DNA of 64,000 nucleotides, taken from positions 930,001 to 994,000 of the forward strand of contig JAFCMP010000334.1 in assembly GCA_017506865.1 (NCBI GenBank). Reading direction: 5' to 3'. Positions 10,512-20,375 of this stretch are shown piece after piece. A program made the translations under genes and the position numbers. Within the stretch, counting starts at the first letter, position 1; every line of letters begins with the position of its first letter. The notes under the pieces were generated by a model. That model was not told the origin of the DNA and did not search any database. It saw only the letters and a program-made list of their open reading frames with translations. Origin of the DNA: Tribonema minus (lineage: Eukaryota > Sar > Xanthophyceae > Tribonematales > Tribonemataceae).

Positions 10512-12370
10512 CTACCCCGCTCGAGCCCTCTTAGCGTGGGCGCCGGTGGCAGGGCGCCATTCCGTAGCTGTCGTGTCCGCTGGTGTGCCGGGCAGCGCCC
10601 TCACTTGCACCTCGTCCACGTCCGCGACGGTGGTCGGACTCTTGGCGCGCACGCGCTTGGGCTTGACAGGAGTGCCCTCCACGGCCGCCGCGCTCGCCTC
10701 TGCTGCCGCTGCCGCCGCGCTGCTGCTGCCGCTGCTGCTCCCGCCTGCGCCGCCGCCGCCGCCGCTGCTGCGCTGTGGCGGCGCCAGCAGCTGCTGGAGC
10801 AGTGCGCAGCAGCGCTCAACCATGGACCAGGCCGCCGGCGGCATCTCGCAGCACGCACGCACGTGACGCTCGAGCGCGCCAATGTCCGGCAGCCGCGCAC
10901 GCCGCGCCGCGGTGATGAGCGCTGCTGCGCCCATGACGGCAGCACTGCGGATTATGATGGCGCGCTCCAGCAGCGCCGCGTGCAGCAGACGGTGGGCCAC
11001 ATCGCGCACTCGCGCAGCTTTGCCTTGGTGTCGGCCATGGCGGCAGCGGCAGCGCCGCCTGCTGCATCAGCTCCAGCGGCAGCCGCAGCAATCCTCAGGC
11101 GCCGCTCAGGCTGAGCCCTGGCGGACCGCACGGCGACGCTGAGCGCGCAGGACTCCACCGCTGCGGCGTCGGCGGCGGGCGCTGTAGGGGCCACGCAGTC
11201 CGTTGCAAGCGACTCATTGGCGTGCTCCCAGCGCACCAGCGCTGTCGCGCACAGGTCATCCAGGATGTCCATGGCGAGGGTCGGTGCAATCTTATACTTG
11301 AGAGCGTGCAGGATGCGCTGCTCCTCGTGCTGGCCGTGCGACGTCTCCCACGCCGACATGGACAGCTGCTGCATGCGGTTCTGCGCGAGATGAAAAACCA
11401 GAACAGAGAAGAAATGCTAGCATCAGTGCCAGGTACGTGCTGGTGCAGCGTGCATGTGGCCTGAAAATCGACCAGCAAGTGATGATGTGGGATGCGTTGG
11501 CGGCAAAGGTCTGGCACTGCGGCAGCCTACTTGGGCTGCAGGTGAAATACCAGCGCTGGACTGAGCGTTGAACGTCGCAGATGGCCATGTGATCGTGCTG
11601 AGAGCTGACAGTCTCTACGTGAACAAAAACAGAATCTTTGCAGCAAACTCATGTTTTGCATACATGTTGCAAACGCAATGCATGATGCTTGCGATTATAG
11701 CCATGAGTCTGCGCCTGGCTCTCATAGCCTTCTTGAAGATTGCAGTTGTGTTGATTCTCACCAGTGTCAGTTTGCCGTCCTCCAGCTTTGATGCGATCAC
11801 GAGGCAGGTGATGGCGGCGAGGCGCGTCCTGTCGTGGTTGCTCCGGCACAGGCTGTCGATGGAGGAGAATCTGTCGAGGAAGTTGACCGCCAGCGGCACC
11901 GTTCGAGGGGAGAGCTGGAAATATTTGGCAGTAGCATCGTACCAGACGATCGCAGCTGCGCGCATGTCCAGGAACGAGTCGTCTAGCGCCGTGCAGGCCA
12001 TGCGAACCTGATACTTGGGCTCGGCTGCGCGCGCCAGATCGGTCCTGAGCACTCGTTCGTGGTCGACGGACGTGAAGAAAGCATCGGAGGGCAACTTGGC
12101 AGTAGCGACCATTGACGCTGCTGCTCCTGCAGGACAGGGCAGCTGCTGGCAGAATTACAAGACAAACAATCGCCAGCGAGGCCTTCCGCTGCTCGGATTG
12201 CCAGCTTTTACTCGTTGTTGTGAAAATGGATCGGCAACGAGAAAATGCGTTTTGTGCCCCTAGTGCTGAAGCTGCTGATCACCAGCTGCTATGCAGCACC
12301 TATTTGGGCAAGACCACTACTGTTGGCGAGTGTTGGCGGTCGTTTGGTCGCCCTCCGCGCTCACCACAGA
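9890..12370. repeat. Large tandem duplication, unit 2
   Basis: Second copy of the cyclin block in direct orientation. It is shorter, partly because the serine/glycine minisatellite has one unit rather than four. Divergence in the intron and flanks suggests the duplication is not recent. Confidence 0.7.
10512..12112 (-). pseudogene. Cyclin-box protein, duplicate 2, with a frameshift
   Basis: Exon 1 (12112-11762) and exon 2 (11380-10512) have the same structure, phase and splice sites as the neighbouring cyclin gene. The cyclin box is intact: MRAAAIVWY, LDRFSSID, AITCLVIASKLED, then KYKIAPTLAMDIL after the splice. Compared with copy 1, exon 2 lacks 4 bases near 11010-11030, after the ADTKAKL segment. 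The upstream frame then stops at 10952, while the downstream part (RLLHAALLERA... to TPVKPKRVRAKSP) stays well conserved in another frame to a stop at 10512. Good conservation on both sides suggests a recent lesion, a sequencing error, or a truncated protein that keeps its cyclin box. An internal ATG at 11009 heads the downstream frame. Confidence 0.65.
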
Positions 12371-12763
12371 TCTGTCAATCTCCAGACGGGTGCACTTCAA
12401 CATCAAGTGGGGAGTTGAACTTGATGATTTCTGAAAAGAGTTTTGCTCGCATGGATTGCAGCAGCAGGAAGGGCAGCCTTCTCGTGAATCTGGCAGTGGC
12501 CTAATTTTCAAAATGATGCTGCACTGTCGCACCAGGTCTGTCTGCCGGCCCTGCTTTAATTTACATGCGAAAAGATCCATTTGCTTGGCTTGATGGACGA
12601 TTGAAGATTGTTGTCACCCACAAATCCATTCCAGCATCGACACACTCGAGAAACTCCGATACCGTATTTGTTGTGAGTGCGTAATACTTGAGTGCCAAGG
12701 AGATGACTCATCAATTGCGATACCGTACTCGCCGTGAATGACAAGTGCCAGAGAGATGACTCG
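12113..12763. other. Divergent spacer between cyclin duplicate 2 and the ankyrin gene
   Basis: The two flanking genes point away from each other, so both promoters should lie here. At about 12645-12770 an imperfect tandem duplication of roughly 65 bp carries the words GATACCGTA and GAGATGACTC twice. Its second unit runs into the earliest possible start codon of the ankyrin gene. No TATA box is obvious. Confidence 0.5.
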
Positions 12764-15700
12764 ATGCGCTTTATTGCCTGGCGGTCTTTTGCCCTCAGGA
12801 TGTGTTGCAAGAGGCGAAGTCACGCAAAGCAGCAACACGCATCGCAGCTCTCTGGCTCGCTACTGATGGTGGCGTGGATCGCAGCCGCTGCAGCCATAGA
12901 TGTGGATCTGGACAGGGCCACGAGGCTGGGTGATGTGGGCAGGGTTCAGGCGGTGCTAATTGGCGGCATGGTCGACGTGAATGGACTGGTAAGAGGCGGC
13001 GCTTGCGTTGCAATGTCCTTGCACCATCATGCATGCTGGCCCTTATTTCTTCAAATTACACTCCTGCTATGCGGAGTGGAGTTCTCGTGCGCGACTCGCA
13101 GCCCTGCAGGCCCCTCTCTTGTGTGCGTTGCACTGTGCTCGTGCACACTTCGCTGCGCGCGCGGGCTCCGCCTGTCACCAAGCTGCGCGTCGTGCAAGGC
13201 AGCCTCGCCAGCTCAGTGAACATCACCGATGAGGCGTGTCTCATGTGTGGCAACTCCATGAGTGTTGCTGTGGTATTTGAGTCCGCGTGATGGTCAAAGC
13301 CACCTGACCTGATCCTAGGACACTGCACTGGTAGTCAAAGTCACCTGACCTGATCCCATGACACTGCATCCATGCTGTGTTCATTCAGTGCCAGGAGATG
13401 CAAACCACAACACTCGGCGCTGTCGCATGCGCCCGTCACTCAGCCGTCTGTTACGCCATTCTGCAGCTGTGCGTGGCGCGGCGTGTGCATCGCCGCAGTG
13501 CAGGTTGCGCCGCCATCAAATCATTGTGACGCGCTCTGTGCAACAAGGCAGTCTGTCTCACGCACGTTCCTGGAAAAGGCCCCTCTGGCCAGTCTTGCTG
13601 TGTTCATCAGAGCCATGTCGCGGTCAGCGCCAGACACATGTGATTGCCGGTGTGTGTGTGCGGTGCTGCGGCTCTCCACCGCCCAATCTCCGAGGGAACT
13701 AAAATCCACATCTGACGATAATGCGCACGTGCACATGCGCCCTTCCCCTGCTGTCACGCACCGCGAAACGCGCGTGCGCAACGCGCTCTGCACGCCTCAC
13801 CCCTCTGCGATCGTCTCAGCATCAGCACAACAGCGCCCGCGCGCGTTGTGCCTCCAATGCGTCCTGCGCCGGCCCTGACGCCGCCCGCTTCAGGCCTGTC
13901 CTGTACGTGAGGGTGTGGCTTTACGTGTACAATGTGTAACCTGTTTCGCACGCTGCGCGTTGCAGGACGGCAACGGACGCTCCGCGCTCATGCTGTGCGG
14001 CCTGGACCCGCAGGAGACGGACAGGGCGCGCGTGGACGAGGCGTGTGCAACGATCGCTCAGGCGCTGATCGCGCGAGGGGCGCAGGTGCGAGGGGGATGG
14101 GCGTCGCGGCGCGCCGCAGTGTGGAAGTACGCTTCAATGGGAAAACTTCATTTGTTTGGGTGCTTCAGCGTGAGGCGCTGTTTATCACGGGAAGTGCAGG
14201 AAAGTCACCGGGGGCGCGGGGCGCGAGGCGCTGATCACGCGGGGGGGCGCAGGTGCGAAGGGGTTGGGCGTTGTGGTGCGCCGCAGCGTGGAAGTACGCC
14301 TCGCTGCGGAGTTGCTCGTATGTGTGTACTGCAATGCAAAAATTCCCGGGTGGCATTTCAAGGGACCGGAAGAGGATCGGAGGGCGGGCGGGGGAGGGGG
14401 CACAGCGCCTGGCCCAGGTGCAGAATGAGAGGACTGCACAGGTCTCGTTCGACATGATGACGGAAAAAAATGATGTACACGGGGCGCGTGGTGCCAGTGC
14501 GGCAGTGCTCAACGAGGCGGCAGCGCTCAGGAAGCCACGCCGTCCGCGCGTCGCCCCACTGCACGTGCATCGTTCCCACAACAGCGCAAGCTCAAGTGCG
14601 ATTTGCCGACGGCGGCGCGCGCGTGCGGCGTCCTGCACGGAGATCTGTGCATCGTGTGGGCGCTTTCCGCGCCCACTGCGCGACCGCAGCAAAGCGACAA
14701 GCAAACACAAACGCAGTGCTCAACCACTGTGTCCACTTCCACTTCTTGCGGTCTCACTCTGCCGCGCGCACTCCCCGCCGCCGCAGCTGCGCGACAGATG
14801 GACCTGCCGATAGGCTTTGCCATGCGGGCGCCCTTGCAGACACAAGTACACTGATGGAACACAACTTGAAGTTTGCAAGGTCCTGCAGCCTGACCTCCGC
14901 CGGCACGGTCTTCGCCGCCGTGGCCGCCACTCCAGGGGCATCTGCGCGACGGCTTTGGCTGGGCGCCGATAGACTTTGCGGCTGCGGGCGGCCTCGCGGA
15001 CACAAGTACACTGATGAGAAACAATTTGAAGTACCTACGAAGTATGCATTCTTCAGTTCAAAGCCCTGCCCAAGCCTGATCCCAACCCTAACCCTAACCA
15101 GGCCACGTGCTCTCCGCCGCCGTCGCCGCTCCAGGTGAACCTGCGCGACAGCTTTGGCTGGGCGTCGATAGGCTTTGCCATGGCGGGCCCTTGCACAATT
15201 AACGTTCGAATTTCTCCAAGTCAAGGTCCTGCAGCCTGACCTCCGCCACATGCTCTCCGCCGCCGCCGCCGCCGCTCTAGGTGGACCTGCGCGACAGCTT
15301 TGGCTGGGCGCCGATAGACTTTGCTGCGGCGGGCGGCCTCGCGAGCACGGCGGCGCTGCTCGTCGCGCACGGGGGCGACGCGGCAGCGCTCGACGAGGCC
15401 CCCGCGACGCGCCGCACGCCGCTCATGAAGGCTGCTGCGCACGGCCACGCGCGCGCCGCCGCGGCGCTGCTGCGCGCCGGCGCGGACGCAAACGCGCGCG
15501 ACGGTGAGCCTCGTGCGCTCACGGCGCAGCTGTCTACTTGAAGTACTTCAGAAGTACTTGTTTACGTTTGGGTGATGGTGTGCGCGTGGCTGAGGCGAGT
15601 GCGGTGACGGCGGCAGGCGGCGGCGCGCGATGACTTCGCCGGCGCTGCTGCGCGCGCCGGCGCGGGCGCGAATGCACGCAACGGCGAGCCCTGCGCGTTC

Positions 15701-18483
15701 ATTCACCATCATATGTTGTCCTCGGGCAACGGCGTGCGCGGCTGTGAGATGACTGCGGTGATGGCGGCAGGCGGCGGCGCGCGACGCCGCCGCTGCCGCC
15801 GCCGCCGCTGCCTACGGGGGCTGTGAGGTAGCAGCAGCAGCAGGCGGCGAGGCGCAGCGCAGCCGCTGCCTGCGGAGGCGACCGCGCGTGACCAGTGACG
15901 CTGTCCAGCAGTGCTCAGAGAGCTGTGCGCTTCACGCAGAGCGCTGCTGCTTTGGGCAGCAGCGCTTGGGTACATGCAATCGCCAATGCGGCGCCGCGCT
16001 CGCTGTCAGGATGTGAAGGCGAGGACCGCGAGAGGTGCCACGTGCAGCGTAGACCCAATGGTGGATGCTTCTTGAATACCGCAGAAGCTGTCGTGTGCGC
16101 TCTTGTGCGTGTAGCGCGGCGCTGCAGCGGCGCGATCGCCCCCGCAGCGCGATCGGGGGACGATGCACGCACGTGCAGATAGGGCTGCGTGAAGCGGCGA
16201 CGGCCAGGTCTAGGGTTACCCCTAATCCTCATTCTAATCTGTATCTTACCCCCCCTGGTGTTACCCCTAACTCTATGCGTGCCATGATTCTACTGCATCA
16301 GGCAGTGCACTTCGCGGTGCATGGCTTCAGACCCTGCTTGTGCCACGCTCTGTGCCCACAAACCTCTGCACGGTGTATGTTGTGACGCGAAGGTCTGCCC
16401 GGCAGCTGCCTCCAAATATTCCTGAAGGTTTCTGGAGTTCGAGCTGCACAAGCGTGCAGACGGCGACAGCCTGAGGTGGCCGTGGCAGCACAGGCGACAG
16501 TGGGAGAGAGACGCATTATTGCACGTTGAGTACAACTGCCTGAGAAGTGCATCATGGCACGAATCAGCGTACTAGCAGACAAAAGCTGACGCATGGCTGC
16601 CGCGAACGCCTGCCTGCTGGCCGTCATCTGACAAAAACTACGCCTAATTGCCGGAGTATCACACCCCCGTGCATTGACACGCCGCCCCTTACTTGCAGAT
16701 CAAGCTTATCCGCCAGATCCACGCCGTGATGACGGAGCAGCACACCCCTGTGCATGCATCGCCCTGGCGTCCCGTTTTGCAGATCACGCTCATCCGGCAG
16801 AACCGCGCTGTGATGACGGAGCAGCACATCCCCGCGCATTGCCATGCCGTCCCATATTTGCTGACCGCGCTTGTCCGCCAGAACGACGCAGTATAAAGAA
16901 GTAGCACACCCCTGGGCATTGCCACGCCACGCCTTACTTGTGGAAAAGAATCAAAGGAATGTAGAGCGCTAGGTGACAAGGTGCGGTCCGCAAATTGAAT
17001 GCCTTCCACCAATAACCGTGATCGCCACTTGTATTATTTTTCGCAGATCAAGGCGCCACAGCGCTCAGCATGGCGGTGCGCAACGCCCGTCGCGGCGGCG
17101 CGTGGCTCGAGACGCTGCGCGTGCTGCTCGGCGCCGGCGCGGACGCCGATATCGCGGATGCCGGCGCCGTGACGCCGCTCATGCGCGCGGCGCGGCAGGG
17201 CGACGCCGCCGTCGTGGCGGCGCTCTTGCAGGTGGGCGTGGCAAAGTTCAATGTTGAGGTTGTGAGTCGTTGCGAGCGCGGCGGACAGCGATGGTGCTTG
17301 TGACACTGCAGAGCTCATGCATGTCGGTGCCGCGACGCTGCTCGCAGCGCGCGGCGTGGCAGGGCAGCGGCGCCGCCGTCAAGGCAGCGCTTTTTGCATG
17401 GGAGCGGGGGACGTGGAACGTTCAATGTTGAGGATGTGAGTCTTGGCTTTTGGAAGCCGATGTTGAATCACCGGTGACACTGCGGATCGGGACGGTGCTA
17501 GCGCCGTGACGCCGCTTGTGCACGCGCCCCAGCAGGGGCGACGCCGGGCGTTGCGACCGTGCTCTCGCAGGAAGTCAATGTTGACATTGCGGGCAAGCAA
17601 TGTTGAGCTTGTGAATTGTGGGATGCGGATGATGATGATGGCGGTGCGGGGGGACGCTGCGATTGTTACACGTTTGCACGGGCCCGCCAGATGGTGGGGA
17701 CAGTGCAAGTTCAAGTCATGAGCATGAGTCACGATCAGCACCGCTTACCCTAATCCTGTCCCTCACAAACCCTGCTCGTGCTAGAGGGGGGGGGGTAGGT
17801 AGGATTAGGGTTAAGCTTTTGTGCATGGTGCTGTCATTAACCAGCACTTGCTGACGATGCTATGTGCCATTGAGCACAGTGCCTGATCAGGCATCGAGTT
17901 TGAGTTTCTTTGACAGCGGCACGCCCTCACCCCACATGCGTTACCCACAATTACATCTTGCGGCCGGCCCTCAAACGCACCGGTCTGAGCCTCCTTGGTG
18001 TCGTGCGTGCTGCCCTCGACTCAGGGAGGCGCTTCCCCCGGAGTCGTAGACGCCAACGGCATGCCGGCGGCATCATGGGCTGTCAGCGAGAGCATCCGAG
18101 AGATGTTGGCGCAAGCGATGGTGGCGGAGGTGGAGGTGCGGCACGCGCAGTGGTCGCTGGAGACGCACGACTCAGCAGCAGATGCAACAGCAGCAGAAGC
18201 AGCAGAAGCAGCAGCAGCGGAAGCACCAGCAGAAGCAGCAGCAGCGGCAGCAGCAGCAGAAGCAACAGCAGCGGAAGCACCAGCAGAACCAGCGGCAGCA
18301 GCAGCAGCGGCAGCAGCAGCGGAAGCACCAGCGGCAGCAGCAGCGGAAGCGCCGGCAGCAGCAGCGGAAGCGCCAGCAGCAGCAGCAGAAGCAACGGCAG
18401 CAGCAGCAGCAGCAGCAGGCTGCGAGGTCGGCACTTGCGAGGATGATGCCAGAGAAGGCAACCATCAACCGCACGAGTCATGA
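12764..18483 (+). CDS. Ankyrin-repeat protein 1 with Ala/Glu-rich tail
   Basis: Five exons join cleanly: 12764-12988, 13966-14085, 15281-15503, 17047-17231 and 18025-18483 (phases 0, 0, 1, 0), giving about 403 residues. The ankyrin repeats run through all exon borders. Clear repeat signatures are RTPLMKAAAHGHARAAAALL, ALLRAGADANARDD, VLLGAGADADIAD and TPLMRAARQGDAAVVAALL. Each repeat is a protein-binding helix-turn-helix; the partner is unknown. The C-terminal ~95 residues are an Ala/Glu/Pro tract coded by GCA/GCG/GAA triplets, probably a long helix or disordered. The start is uncertain: in-frame ATGs are at 12764, 12800 and 12866, the first lying in a local duplication. Donors are GTAAGA, GTGCGA, GTGAGC and GTGGGC. 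Introns 2 to 4 carry decayed exon copies. Confidence 0.85.
13289..13369. repeat. Tandem ~40-bp duplication in ankyrin intron 1
   Basis: The word CACCTGACCTGATCC and its flanks occur twice head to tail, each copy ending in GACACTGCA. It is intronic. Confidence 0.8.
14224..14310 (+). pseudogene. Ghost copy of ankyrin exon 2 end
   Basis: This 87-bp stretch repeats the end of exon 2 and the start of intron 2 (about 14060-14135). It includes GCGCTGATC, the donor context GGCGCAGGTGCGA and the following GTGGAAGTACGC. It lies 3' of the real exon in the same intron, lacks an acceptor in the right place and has drifted in length, so it is a decayed tandem duplicate. Confidence 0.75.
14745..15230 (+). 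pseudogene. Array of three ghost copies of ankyrin exon 3
   Basis: Three units of about 120-160 bp precede the real exon 3 (15281). They carry variants of CTGCGCGACAGCTTTGGCTGG at about 14788, 14943 and 15139, each led by the same pyrimidine-rich acceptor context (CTCCGCC...). The middle unit keeps an AG acceptor (about 14936) and an open frame reading LRDGFGWAPIDFAAAGGLA before diverging, so it could still be spliced as an alternative exon. The other two are degraded. Confidence 0.8.
15083..15098. repeat. Telomere-like CCCTAA repeats
   Basis: Two and a half perfect CCCTAA units inside ankyrin intron 2, between ghost exon units. Similar short runs occur at 16210-16272 (degenerate), 17745-17813 (degenerate, both orientations), 19214-19228 and 48734-48766. 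Confidence 0.75.
15627..15800 (+). pseudogene. Ghost copies of ankyrin exon 3 end
   Basis: Just after exon 3, its last ~60 bp and the start of intron 3 recur: GCGCTGCTGCGCGC, GCGCGGGCGCGAATGCACGC, then a decayed donor. The trailing intron words ATGGCGGCAGGCGGCGGCGC are repeated again near 15762. These are tandem duplicates with lost reading frame. Confidence 0.7.
16210..16272. repeat. Degenerate telomere-like tract
   Basis: Words TAGGGTTA, CCCCTAATCC, TTACCCCTAAC and related sequence lie within 65 bp of intron 3. They are too divergent to be a working telomere and fit an eroded interstitial telomeric insertion. Confidence 0.55.
16655..16945. repeat. ~83-bp tandem repeat, about 3.4 copies, before ankyrin exon 4
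   Basis: The words AGCACACCCCTGTGCAT, GCAGATCA(A/C)GCT(T/C)ATCC and GTGATGACGGAGCAGC recur at about 83-bp spacing. The TTGCAGATCAAGC word resembles the true exon 4 acceptor TCGCAGATCAAGG some 100 bp downstream, so the array may have arisen from the 3' end of this intron. Confidence 0.8.
17309..17615 (+). pseudogene. Two ghost copies of ankyrin exon 4
   Basis: After exon 4, two diverged copies of its second half follow, at about 17309-17445 and 17493-17615. They keep fragments such as GCCGTGACGCCGCT, the GGGCGACGCCG stretch and the intronic words CAATGTTGA and TGTGAGTC. Both have lost frame and donor. They repeat the duplication pattern seen at exons 2 and 3. Confidence 0.75.
18172..18420 (+). 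repeat. GCA/CAG-rich coding microsatellite
   Basis: About 250 bp of GCA, GCG, GAA and CCA triplets form the Ala/Glu tail of ankyrin protein 1. In the gene frame it reads as alanine and glutamate; other frames would give glutamine or serine runs. Interruptions by GAA and CCA imply an old, stabilised repeat. Confidence 0.9.
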
Positions 18484-19213
18484 CGCTTGCTGCGGCTCCC
18501 CTTGTATTTAAGCTCTGTACATGTCTGTGCGCCATCCAATACAATACTGTGTGCAGCTGTCTGCTCCCATCTGTCTACTCTTGCATTGGCATGCATGCGC
18601 CACCGTCTTGGTGCGACCGTTGCACCTGGACAAGCACTTCATCTGACAATGCGACTTGATGTGATGTAGATACCCCCAGTATCTACTAGTGCTCGATACC
18701 AGGGTATGTATGCATACCATGATGCTACATTACCCACAACTCAGAAAACTGTTTCAATACACTTCAGCTTTTCCCGCACCTGCGTGCAGAGGCACTTTTG
18801 TGGGGCCTGATGGCGCTCATGATTCTGACAAGTACTCATTTGGAGTGTATTGCCCACAGTTGGGGGCTTGAGCGCGTTCAGCAGCTTCGCAGCGCCCATT
18901 TGTGATGGCATTATTGTGGGGCCTGATGGTGCCTACGATTGCTGCAACCACTCCTCTGGAGCGTCGCTGCTCATACTTCGCGCGCATTTGATCTGCTGTC
19001 AAATGCATGAGGGATGGTGGCATTTTGAATTGCGGACAGGATGCTGCTTCGATGAATCAACCACATTCGCACGTGCACATCAATCCGCATCAGCGCCGAC
19101 AGTATGTATGATGCCGCCGGCGCAGTTCAGACCTCTTTGCGATCATCAGCGCAATCAGTTCATCGCAAGCTTCTCGACGTCAGACCTACCCCCAGCTAGA
19201 GACATGACTGGCG

Positions 19214-19228
19214 GCTAACCCTAACCCT
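19214..19228. repeat. Telomere-like CCCTAA repeats
   Basis: Two CCCTAA-type units just left of interspersed element copy A. Confidence 0.6.
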
Positions 19229-19284
19229 CGTTAACCTAGGACAGGACAGGACCCCACGCGCGCAGTTTTTCACTCCTGCCCGTA

Positions 19285-20055
19285 CGCAGACGACGGCTAG
19301 AGCACAATCGTGGGATCGCCGCCAGCAGCTGCAGCAGCAGCGTTGGCAGCTCAGGATGGACCTGTGACCGTGACGTGGGGCGAGCTTGGACTGTCGGCAG
19401 CGGCGTGCAGAGGCACTATCCTGGGCGCCAACAGCTATATCCACTCCCCTGGAGTGTTATTCAGATCGGAGGCAGAGCTAGGGGCCGGAGCACGCTTGTG
19501 GGATTGCTGCCAGCAACAGCAGCGCTCAGGACAGCGCTGGGGATTAGAACGCGCTTGTGGACTTGATGTCAGCAGCAGCAGCTGCTGCTGCGCCACCAGG
19601 ACCTGCATTCGTTCCGCACCTGCATACAGAGGCACTATCTTGGGGCCTGCAGATTATTACGGCGCCCCATATTGCTACAACCACACCTGTGGAGTTGCCT
19701 GCATCAGGATGCAGTGGGAAGCTGGCGCGCGTTAAGCCTTGTGCGCTTGCCAGCACCAGCAGAGCAGCTTTGCCGGACCTGACTGTGAGGGCCCAATATT
19801 GTGGGGCTTGCTGCAACCACGATGGCGCTGGAGTGTCGCCCGCGAGCTGAGGGCGGACATAAATACTGGAGCTTGATGACTGTGAAGCAGCTGCTGGAGT
19901 TCTGCAACTGCCGGGGCAGGGTATGTGGTGGTCGTCGTGGCAGCTGTAGTTGGGTGGGAATGGGATGCACCTAGGCTCACCCTGTGTGCTCTGGGAGCTG
20001 ACGCTAATGGCATCGGGTCTATATTGCATATGCTCTGCATGACACAGTTATTAAC
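19285..20055 (+). mobile_element. ~770-bp interspersed element, copy A (unclassified)
   Basis: The segment matches the reverse complement of 52570-53350 along its whole length, at roughly three-quarters identity by eye. Shared landmarks in order are GCCAGCAGCTGCAGCAGC, CTGGGCGCC, a CAGCAGCAGC run, CTGCATACAGAGGCACT, TGGGGCTTGCTGCAACCAC, CGCCCGCGAGCTGAGGGCGG, GTTGGGTGGGAATGGG and ATGCTCTGCATGACACAG. No transposase or reverse transcriptase frame is seen, and I found no clear terminal repeats or target-site duplication. It could be a non-autonomous transposon or an old dispersed duplication. Three related sub-modules sit inside. Confidence 0.7.
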
Positions 20056-20375
20056 TTACGCCCCTTGAAATTTAAAATTTGAAGCGCGCGCTGCTCAGCC
20101 GCACACATCCCGGGTTTGGTTTGGGTCTACGAAAGGACTCGGCAGCTGGTACCAGTTCTGGGCAGAAAGCTTGGAAGGCTTGTGATTGTTTGCGCCTTGG
20201 ATGTCGTTGAGCATCTCACTTTTCACTTTTACTTACATTGCTGGGAGGTGGCGACGCTGCTATTGGATCTTTTTCAGGTGGTGCATGTGCTGGTCTTTCT
20301 GCAGGCACCTGTACATCTGAGCTTTGGACCTGTGCTTCCTTCATCTCTGCTCGTGCGCGCAGCTGCGGTGGCTCC

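Larger units (their letters stand above)
18484..20375. other. Repeat-filled spacer between the ankyrin gene and the unknown gene
   Basis: No gene is supported. From 18780 rightward it holds diverged copies of a module recognisable by TGTGGGGCCTGATGG and a following ATTGCTACAACCAC-like word, at about 18800, 18915, 19420, 19635 and 19785. From 19285 to 20055 these are part of the interspersed element described separately. Confidence 0.6.

Noticed and set aside
16655-16945. Regular repeats with spacers resembling a CRISPR array
   Set aside because: Units are full-length diverged tandem repeats without constant repeats and unique spacers, in an intron of a eukaryotic gene.
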